This document shows, piece after piece, positions 1 through 4,971 of a stretch of DNA of 9,310 bases (the stretch's first letter is position 1; the number at the start of each line of letters is the position of its first letter). Location of the stretch: positions 1 to 9,310 of the forward strand of contig JAAYZQ010000225.1 of assembly GCA_012514775.1 (NCBI GenBank), read 5' to 3'. Position numbers and translations under genes: made by a program. The DNA is from Anaerolineaceae bacterium. Lineage in GTDB: Bacteria > Chloroflexota > Anaerolineae > JAAYZQ01. The notes beneath the pieces are model-generated. The model was not told the origin of the DNA, did not search any database, and saw only the letters and a program-made list of their open reading frames with translations.

Positions 1-705
1 ATCCCGCGTCCGGGCAAAGATGTCTTCGCGGGCCTCGGGCCCCAGATCGCAGCCGTGGTTCCGGCAGTAGCTCTCTAGCCCAATCCCCGTGATGTTGGCC
101 ATGCTCCACACCGGCACTTCGCTGTCGCCGTGCTCGCCGATGATGTGGGCGTGCACGTTGCGGGAGTCGACCCCCAGGTGCTGGCCCAACAGGTAGCGGA
201 AGCGGGCCGTGTCCAACACCGTGCCCGAGCCGATGACGCGCGCGGCGGGCAGGCCCGATTCCTTCCACGCGACATAACTCAGGATGTCCACGGGGTTGGT
301 AGCGATGAGCAAGATGCCCGTGCGGTTGTGCTCGACGATGTGCGGGACAATGTCCCGAAAGATCTTGGCGTTCCGTTTCAACAGCTCCAGCCGTGCCTCC
401 CCGGGCCGCTGGGCCGTTCCGGCCGAGATCACTGTCACGTCGGCCCCGGCGCAATCGGCATAGTCGCCGGCCCAGATGCGCATCGGGTTCGACAGGGGCA
501 CGGCGTGGCTGAGATCCATGGCCTCGCCCTCGGCCCGGCTGCGGTTCACGTCGATCAGGACCAGCTCGCCGACGAGCCCGCTGGTGAGGAGCGCGTAGGC
601 AAAGGTAGAGCCCACCTGGCCCGCGCCTACTACAGCTATCCTGTGGGCGCGGGGCAGCTCTTGCTGTCGCTGGTCATTTGCTGGCTCTGTGGCCTTGTAG
701 TCCAT
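1..705 (-). CDS. ldh: L-lactate dehydrogenase, N-terminal part (cut by window edge)
   Basis: NAD-dependent enzyme of the cytosolic LDH/MDH family that interconverts pyruvate and L-lactate, usually to recycle NADH in fermentation. The reading frame is open for 235 residues and runs off the left edge; complete family members have about 310-330. Visible: Rossmann motif GAGQVG at 27-32; Asp52 at the end of beta-2, the usual NAD (not NADP) marker; substrate loop AQRPGEAR at 98-105; TNPVD at 136-140; the D165/R168 pair; catalytic His192 in GEHGDSE (190-196). Gln99 in the loop is the lactate-type specificity residue, where malate dehydrogenases carry Arg, so I favour LDH. The ATG at 703-705 follows GGAGG by 5 nt. 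An in-frame TTG 17 codons upstream is possible but its Shine-Dalgarno spacing is poor. The enzyme starts 144 bp after the NarL-like gene; no clear promoter is seen in that gap. Confidence 0.95.
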   Translation of the reverse strand, partial: MDYKATEPANDQRQQELPRAHRIAVVGAGQVGSTFAYALLTSGLVGELVLIDVNRSRAEGEAMDLSHAVPLSNPMRIWAGDYADCAGADVTVISAGTAQRPGEARLELLKRNAKIFRDIVPHIVEHNRTGILLIATNPVDILSYVAWKESGLPAARVIGSGTVLDTARFRYLLGQHLGVDSRNVHAHIIGEHGDSEVPVWSMANITGIGLESYCRNHGCDLGPEAREDIFARTRD

Positions 706-849
706 GCTGGCCTCCGTCACAGTACGAGAATTGGCCTGTGCGCCTCTTGCTTCCAAACGTCGTTCCCGCCTCCTCCTTGAGCCGGGTCACGGTCCCCTGG
801 GTGCAGTCCGGATGTCAGCGCAAGAGCTGGAGCCGGGAAAGAGGGTACT

Positions 850-1512
850 CTACTCCATGGGTTGTCGTAAAGCCAGATACGCCGCTGCATCTTCTCGGCT
901 GTTCACCTCAAGTTTTTGCAGGATATTGTGAACGTGGTTCTTGACCGTGCCGACTTCGATGACCAGCTCCTCCGCAATCTGGCGATTGCTCATTCCTTCG
1001 GCGATGAGATGCAAAATCTCCAGCTCTCGTGGGGTCAATTCCTGGCCCCCATCGCCGTTGGTTCCCGCGGCTGCCATCGGTTGTGTGGCTTGCCGGGCCA
1101 GCTCGCTGAGGCGGCGCATCAGGGCGCCTGCGATCTTGGGTGACACGAGGGCGTGGCCCTCGCAGGCCGAACGGATGCGCAGGATCATATCGTCCACGGA
1201 ATCGTCGGCCAGGACGTAGCCCGTCACGCCCGCCTGTACAAACTGGAGCACCTGCTCCCTTGATTCGGTGAGGCCCAATACCAGCACCTGGGCTTTCGGG
1301 GCCGCCTCCTTTAACGTGTAAACCAGCTCGAGTGCGCGTGCGCGGCCGAGATCGGTGTTTACCAGCGCGACGTCGCACCCGGCACCCAGGACCAGCGCCT
1401 CCTCTGGCGTATGAGCACAACCGACGACGGTCATGTCAGCCTCTTCTTCCAACACGGAGGCAATGGCGTTGCACGTCAACGGGATCTCGTTTACCAGGAG
1501 TACGCGGATCAT
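850..1512 (-). CDS. NarL/FixJ-type response regulator with a degenerate (pseudo-) receiver
   Basis: A 220-residue transcription regulator: receiver-like domain at 1-118, linker rich in Ala/Gly, and LuxR-type helix-turn-helix at about 158-208 (LTPRELEIL at 159-167, then NRQIAEEL and GTVKNHVHNIL). The DNA-binding half is canonical. The receiver is not: the acidic pair after beta-1 reads Asn8-Glu9, the phosphoacceptor position after beta-3 is Asn52 (VALVNTDLG), and the conserved Lys in the beta-5 region is replaced by Ala102 (GYVLAD where GYLLKD is usual). It is therefore unlikely to be switched on by ordinary aspartyl phosphorylation. The start is the ATG at 1510-1512, preceded by AGAGAGGT; an ATG 11 codons upstream lacks a ribosome site and would add an atypical extension. 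No histidine kinase is adjacent. Target genes are unknown; the downstream ldh is one possibility by proximity only. Confidence 0.9.
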   Translation of the reverse strand: MIRVLLVNEIPLTCNAIASVLEEEADMTVVGCAHTPEEALVLGAGCDVALVNTDLGRARALELVYTLKEAAPKAQVLVLGLTESREQVLQFVQAGVTGYVLADDSVDDMILRIRSACEGHALVSPKIAGALMRRLSELARQATQPMAAAGTNGDGGQELTPRELEILHLIAEGMSNRQIAEELVIEVGTVKNHVHNILQKLEVNSREDAAAYLALRQPME

Positions 1513-1552
1513 ATCTTTTACCTCTCTTTTGCAGTTGTGGCGCATTGCCTAC

Positions 1553-1602
1553 GGAACAGAACAGAATTCTCTGGTGCCACCGCGACGTTACCCTTCTGTT
1601 CC
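1553..1602. repeat. Inverted repeat upstream of the NarL-like regulator gene
   Basis: GGAACAGAA at 1553-1561 is matched by its exact reverse complement TTCTGTTCC at 1594-1602, centres 41 bp apart. The left arm continues into a second GAACAGAA-like unit and an 8-bp palindrome AGAATTCT (1563-1570). It lies about 40 bp upstream of the regulator start, so it could be a binding site for that regulator or another one. There is no T-run, so it does not look like an intrinsic terminator for the DJ-1/PfpI gene. The function is inferred from position only. Confidence 0.35.
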
Positions 1603-1651
1603 ATGCGTCACCACTCCGAGGTTGCCAAATCGATGGGCGCCTTCACGCCGC

Positions 1652-2170
1652 CTACACCAGGGCGGCAATGATGGCACGGCAAAAAGCGGGCAGGTCGTCC
1701 GGGTAGCGCGAGCTGATGAGGTTCTCGTCCACCACCACCTCCTGGTCCACCCAGTTCGCCCCCGCGTTCTGTAGATCGTCGCGAATGGCGGACACCGAGG
1801 TGACCTGCCTGCCCCTGACGATGCCAGCCGAGATGGGAACCCAGCCGGCGTGGCAAATCATGGCGACCACGCCGCCGCGCTGATCGACCCTGCGCACCAG
1901 GTCCAGCATCGCCTTGTGGCGTCGCATGCGGTCGGGGGCATAGCCGCCCGGGATGATGACGGCGTCGAACTCGTCGCCGGACACGTCCTGGGCAGCCACG
2001 TCGACCTCCACGGGGAGCCCGTGTTTGCCGTGATACGTCTCCACGCCCCTCATACCTACCACCGACACGTCGGCACCCTCTTCCCGCATACGGATGAGTG
2101 GGTACCACAACTCCAGATCTTCGAAATTGTCCTCTGCGAGAACCGCGATTCTCTTCCCTTCCAAGCGCAC
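1652..2170 (-). CDS. DJ-1/PfpI family protein (PfpI/YhbO-like)
   Basis: A 172-residue single-domain protein, close to the usual PfpI length. Family members are described as intracellular cysteine proteases, chaperones or deglycases acting on glycated proteins, often in stress defence; which applies here cannot be read from sequence. Visible: beta-1 and helix with Glu17 in the FEDLEL motif, equivalent to the active-site Glu of PfpI; GKHGLPVEVD at 48-57; PGG at 74-76; nucleophile elbow with Cys106-His107 (ICHAGW, 105-110); the typical late PDDLPAF at 157-163. Cys, His and Glu are all present, so it should be active. The start is GTG at 2168-2170, chosen for the AGGAGG site just upstream, which overlaps the end of the preceding regulator gene. 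The 10-bp gap to that gene implies one operon and perhaps translational coupling. No signal peptide, so cytosolic. Confidence 0.92.
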   Translation of the reverse strand: MRLEGKRIAVLAEDNFEDLELWYPLIRMREEGADVSVVGMRGVETYHGKHGLPVEVDVAAQDVSGDEFDAVIIPGGYAPDRMRRHKAMLDLVRRVDQRGGVVAMICHAGWVPISAGIVRGRQVTSVSAIRDDLQNAGANWVDQEVVVDENLISSRYPDDLPAFCRAIIAALV

Positions 2171-2180
2171 TTTTGCCCTC

Positions 2181-2567
2181 CTACTCCCCGTAAATTCTCT
2201 CGGCGTTCAGCGCTTCTTGCGCTACCTGGCGGATCTGTTTGATCTCCAGGGGCTTGTCCAGGCAGCGAAAGACCCCAAGCCTGGCCGACTCCTCAGACGC
2301 TTTGTGGCAGCCATAGGCGGTGATCCAGACAACGTTCACGTCCGGGTGCATGGCCTTTAGCGCTCGCGTGAGCTCGACGCCATCCATGCCGGGCATGCGT
2401 AGGTCGGTTATCACCAGGTCAAAGGCTGCTTTCCTGGCTTCCTTCAAGGCTTCGGAGCCGCTCTGCGCGGTCACCACTTCAAAGCTGCTACCCAGCCTCT
2501 GCAGGGTATCGTGCAGTATGAGGAGGACCCGCGCCTCGTCGTCTACAATCAAGATACGTTGTCTCAT
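2181..2567 (-). CDS. Single-domain CheY-like response regulator
   Basis: A stand-alone receiver of 128 residues with no output domain. The phosphorylation machinery is complete: acidic residues Asp9-Asp10-Glu11 after beta-1, phosphoacceptor Asp55 in VITDLRMPGMDG, Thr83 in WITAYG, and Lys105 in DKPLE. It should accept phosphate from a histidine kinase and act by protein-protein contact. The receiver style (RMPGMDGVEL, TAYG) is that of NtrC-type receivers. The start is the ATG at 2565-2567 preceded by AGGAGGA; a longer frame to 2636 is rejected because it lacks a ribosome site and the family begins at this Met. It is 10 bp upstream of the DJ-1/PfpI gene and probably co-transcribed with it. No kinase is adjacent, so the partner is unknown. 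Confidence 0.92.
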   Translation of the reverse strand: MRQRILIVDDEARVLLILHDTLQRLGSSFEVVTAQSGSEALKEARKAAFDLVITDLRMPGMDGVELTRALKAMHPDVNVVWITAYGCHKASEESARLGVFRCLDKPLEIKQIRQVAQEALNAERIYGE

Positions 2568-2914
2568 GGCGCCTGTCCTTCCTCCTGCAGCAAGGCGCAG
2601 CGAACCGCCGCGGTCAGAATCAACTCCGCTCTCCACATCTTAACAGAAATGCCGTGGCAGAGCGGATGGAGCGGGTTAGCCCAGGGGATGGGTTTGGTTG
2701 ACAGAGTTGGCATTTCGTTGGAGGTAGAGCCAGGCAGCCGAGGTTCGCCTCCTGGTTGTGGGGCGACCGAACCACCGTCATCGGAGGAGAATGAGCCGGT
2801 CGGGGGCGTCCCGACGCGGGGCGGTGGCACGCGTCGCCCGCTATGCGCGCTGCCTCGCTCTCGCTTGGCGGCTCTACCAATGCCGCTGCTCCGGGGCAGC
2901 GGTTTATCAATCAT
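2564..2914 (-). CDS. Doubtful small ORF, unknown protein (116 residues)
   Basis: I do not recognise this product. For it: the ATG at 2912-2914 has a very good ribosome site (AAAGGAGAGG, then a short spacer), a promoter-like element lies about 85 bp upstream, and its stop overlaps the CheY-like start as ATGA, a classic coupling arrangement. Against it: the protein is rich in Pro, Arg, Gly and Ser with no motif, signal peptide or membrane segment, and codon use is less GC-biased at third positions than in the neighbours. A second frame from a TTG at 2910 is also open, so the region may simply lack stops. It could be a leader ORF that delivers ribosomes to the regulator gene. Judged on start context alone it is possible, not established. 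Confidence 0.3.
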   Translation of the reverse strand: MIDKPLPRSSGIGRAAKRERGSAHSGRRVPPPRVGTPPTGSFSSDDGGSVAPQPGGEPRLPGSTSNEMPTLSTKPIPWANPLHPLCHGISVKMWRAELILTAAVRCALLQEEGQAP

Positions 2915-3125
2915 GTCCTCTCCTTTCAAACGGCCGTTTTTGTTCCCTGTACCCCGGAGGACAATCATTGCCTCTTTGCTGGGGCTCGCTCGCTGCGCCT
3001 ATTGTATCGCAAAAAGCCGCACGTAACAGACGAGTCCGGTTAGAACTGCTTTTGGCCTTGGTTGAGCAAGGTTTGTATTACGTTGGAGTGCCAGAAACGG
3101 CCGCCGGCGGACCCGCATGTCTTTC
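2568..3125. other. 558-bp stretch without a recognisable gene
   Basis: Between the Asp-box protein and the CheY-like regulator I find no recognisable gene on either strand. It holds the doubtful 116-residue ORF, a promoter-like TACAAT element (3001-3006) and a strong Shine-Dalgarno sequence at about 2916-2925. The part from 2915 to 3125 looks like 5' untranslated and promoter DNA for the regulator/PfpI genes. A short GC palindrome near 3100-3110 may help end transcription from the gene to the right, but has only a weak T-run. No RNA family is recognised. Confidence 0.5.
3001..3029 (-). promoter_or_regulatory. Candidate promoter for the CheY-like/PfpI genes
   Basis: On the minus strand TACAAT (3001-3006) matches the -10 consensus at five of six bases. 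A weak -35 (CTGTTA, 3024-3029) lies 17 bp upstream. Transcription would start near 2994, leaving about 80 nt before the strong ribosome site at 2916-2925. Support is the -10 match and its position only. Confidence 0.4.
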
Positions 3126-4094
3126 CTACTGCCCCATACAGCGGGGCGGGCAGCTTTGCGAGAGCCAGGCCCATCGCAGGCTAACCCCGAGGATCGCAAT
3201 CGCCCCCAGGCTCACCAGCAGCCAGCCCAGCGTCTCTCGCAGATCTCCCTGCAACGCCGCCTGCGGGCCGGCCCGTTCCGCCTGCTGCGCGGGCACGGGG
3301 GCCAGGGCGCTTTCCGCCGGCCTCCCGGCGCTCAGGCTCCACCCGGGGAGGGCAGCTCCCTCCATGGTCAGCCATTGAGAGCCCTCCTGCCCCGTCGTGA
3401 CGAGGACCCGCAGGGGCTCCTCCGCATCCGGTTCCAGGCCGATGACGCGCGCCTCGTCCAGGCCGGCCCGGTGGAACGCCTCCCAGCTCTGCCCGGCGTC
3501 CATGCTCATGGCGATGCCGGCCGGGGTGAACCGCTGATCCGTGCTCCCCAGCCAATGGCCGGCGGCGGCGTAGACGATGTCGTCGTCCTGGGGATGGACG
3601 GCCAGGGCCGTGACCTCCACAAAGGTTCCGGCCATCATGTCCAGGTCCCAGGGCAGCGGCTGCCAGGTCGCGCCTGCGTCGAGGCTGCGATACACGCCGC
3701 CGGTCAGCGTGCCCAGGTAGATGAGGCCCGCCCGTTCCCGGCCCAGGGCCACGGCCGTAGGCCAGTCGGGCAGCCCCGCCATCTGCTGCCACTGCCGGCC
3801 GGCGTCCCCCGTGTAAAAGAGGGCCTGGGGGGTGCGGGCAATTGCCACGCCGGGCTCAAGGTCACTGCCGGTGATCTCCACGATTTCCTGGGGCACGGTT
3901 CCGGCCGCCATCCAGCCCCCGTCCGCGTCGCCCGCCGGGCGCCGCCACACCTGGCTCGTGCCATCGTCGCGCACCTCCCAGCGATACTCCCACTCCTGTG
4001 CGGCCTGGGCCCTGGTTTCAAGGCCCGCCATCGCCACTGCCAGGCCCGACAAGAGCAGGGCAGCCGCGGCGACGAGCGTGATTCGTTTCTTCAT
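3126..4094 (-). CDS. Secreted, C-terminally anchored Asp-box (BNR-like) beta-propeller protein
   Basis: A 322-residue protein with an N-terminal signal peptide (MKKR followed by a hydrophobic run to about residue 24, possible cleavage near 29-33), an extracytoplasmic body, and a C-terminal hydrophobic segment at about 289-311 followed by a short Cys/Arg-containing tail. The body carries three Asp-box motifs (S/T-x-D-x-G-x-x-W): 95-102, 137-144 and 197-204, each preceded by an aliphatic-rich strand (for example LIYLGT, DIVYAA). Asp-boxes occur in sialidases, sortilin-type propellers and YCF48/photosystem assembly factors. The Arg triad of sialidases is not evident, so I do not call an enzyme; a binding or assembly role is more likely. 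At this length it may be a partial or small propeller. The start is the second ATG (4092-4094), because AAGGAG lies 6 nt upstream; the ATG at 4100 abuts that site. It has its own promoter. Confidence 0.8.
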   Translation of the reverse strand: MKKRITLVAAAALLLSGLAVAMAGLETRAQAAQEWEYRWEVRDDGTSQVWRRPAGDADGGWMAAGTVPQEIVEITGSDLEPGVAIARTPQALFYTGDAGRQWQQMAGLPDWPTAVALGRERAGLIYLGTLTGGVYRSLDAGATWQPLPWDLDMMAGTFVEVTALAVHPQDDDIVYAAAGHWLGSTDQRFTPAGIAMSMDAGQSWEAFHRAGLDEARVIGLEPDAEEPLRVLVTTGQEGSQWLTMEGAALPGWSLSAGRPAESALAPVPAQQAERAGPQAALQGDLRETLGWLLVSLGAIAILGVSLRWAWLSQSCPPRCMGQ

Positions 4095-4132
4095 TCCCAT
4101 CTCCTTCAGTGTAGACCATCGGTATACGCAAA

Positions 4133-4147
4133 TTTATAACAATTATA
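4133..4147 (-). promoter_or_regulatory. Promoter -10 region of the Asp-box protein gene
   Basis: An AT-rich patch in a GC-rich region holds a perfect TATAAT on the minus strand (4142-4147) and a second TATAAA (4133-4138). No good -35 is present; the bases expected there belong to the preceding terminator stem. Transcripts would begin around 4126-4136, about 30-40 nt before the start codon. Confidence 0.55.
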
Positions 4148-4151
4148 TCAC

Positions 4152-4194
4152 AAAAAGGCAGCCGTGGCCGGCGAGAGCCGGTTGGGCTGCCTTT
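4152..4194 (-). terminator. Intrinsic terminator of the kinase/regulator operon
   Basis: The outer stem AAAGGCAGCC (4154-4163) pairs with GGCTGCCTTT (4185-4194), and an inner CCGGC/GCCGG stem closes on a GAGA loop, with a small internal bulge between. Read on the minus strand the hairpin is followed by five T, the standard Rho-independent form. It lies 56 bp past the regulator stop. The symmetric A and T flanks could also allow some termination on the plus strand. Confidence 0.85.
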
Positions 4195-4249
4195 GGGTTC
4201 GGTTTGGCGTCGTTGGGATTGCGTTGGTCGCCGTTTGGGCGAAAGGGTG

Positions 4250-4969
4250 CTAGGCCTCCAGCCGATAGCCCACACCGCGGATGTTGACGATGTAGCGCGG
4301 GCTGGATGGCTCGGGCTCCACCTTTTGCCGCAAGCGGTGGATGTACCACTTGATGATCTCGCGGGCTTCGTACACGTGTTCCGGCTCGTACTGCCGCACA
4401 ACCTGGACCAGTTCCTCGGGCGTCAGCACCTGTGGCGCGTTCTGGATCATGTGGGCCAGGAGGGTAAACTCCCGGGGCGTCAGGTCCAGGGGCGCGTTTT
4501 CGAGCAGGGCCACGTGCTTTTCCAGGTCGAGGGTGAAGGGGCCCAACTGCAGCCGGCGGTCCTCGTGTGCTTGTTGCCTTCCTTCGGCCAGGAGCCTGCG
4601 CCGCTCGACGGCATCCTGCACTGCCTGGCGGACGTCTTCGGGCTCCACGGGCTTGATCAGATACCCGTCGACGCCTTCGCGGATGGCGTTCAGGGCCGAA
4701 TTGAGGCTGGCATGCCCGGTGAGGATGATAACGATGGTCATCGGCCAGCGCCAACGGATCGACTCGAGGACGCGAAGCCCGTCGACTCGGCCACCGAGCT
4801 GCAGGTCGAGAAGGACCAGGTCAAAGCGGTCGTCGCGAAGGCGGTCCAGGGCGTCCTCTCCCCTGGGCACGCTGACCACGAGATGCCCCGCTCGCTGCAA
4901 CGTCTCGGTCAAAAAGAAGCGAACGCCATCTTCGTCGTCAACAACGAGTGTGCGCATAGGCTCTACCAT
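4250..4969 (-). CDS. OmpR-type response regulator (receiver plus winged helix)
   Basis: A 239-residue DNA-binding regulator. The receiver (about 5-122) is complete: Asp11-Asp12-Glu13, phosphoacceptor Asp55 (LVLLDLQLGG), Thr84 in ILTGHAS and Lys106 in YLIKPVEP. After a charged linker the winged-helix domain spans about 140-239, with LTPREFTLL (163-171), the recognition-helix region around 199-217 and the terminal RGVGYRL (231-237) typical of OmpR/PhoB proteins. The TGHAS...AIREGVDGYLIKP stretch of the receiver resembles NtrC-type receivers, so the protein looks like such a receiver joined to an OmpR output. The ATG at 4967-4969 follows GGAGGT by 6 nt; that site lies inside the last codons of the kinase gene, 2 bp away. 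It is the likely phosphorylation partner of that kinase; target promoters are unknown. Transcription stops at the hairpin just downstream. Confidence 0.95.
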   Translation of the reverse strand: MVEPMRTLVVDDEDGVRFFLTETLQRAGHLVVSVPRGEDALDRLRDDRFDLVLLDLQLGGRVDGLRVLESIRWRWPMTIVIILTGHASLNSALNAIREGVDGYLIKPVEPEDVRQAVQDAVERRRLLAEGRQQAHEDRRLQLGPFTLDLEKHVALLENAPLDLTPREFTLLAHMIQNAPQVLTPEELVQVVRQYEPEHVYEAREIIKWYIHRLRQKVEPEPSSPRYIVNIRGVGYRLEA

Positions 4970-4971
4970 CG

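Noticed and set aside
130..780. Long plus-strand open frame opposite the lactate dehydrogenase
   Set aside because: It is the GC-rich antisense shadow of a gene with intact LDH motifs and has no recognisable domain.
1553..1602. LexA/SOS box from the GAAC-containing arms
   Set aside because: The GAAC...GTTC spacing is far too wide for a LexA dimer, and no damage-repair gene is adjacent.
2620..2910. Alternative minus-strand frame from a TTG at 2910 (96 residues, with a CxxC-like KCQLC)
   Set aside because: TTG start, no match to any family, and the strong ribosome site is better spaced for the ATG at 2914. A lone CxxC is not enough for a zinc-site claim.
3095..3125. GC palindrome (CCGCCGGCGG) after the Asp-box gene as a terminator
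   Set aside because: The palindrome has no room for a loop unless shortened, and only three T follow, so it is too weak to list as a terminator.
3117..4139. Plus-strand frame of about 340 codons opposite the Asp-box protein
   Set aside because: Antisense shadow: low-complexity Gly/Arg/Ala sequence with no motifs, while the minus frame has signal peptide, Asp-boxes, anchor and ribosome site.
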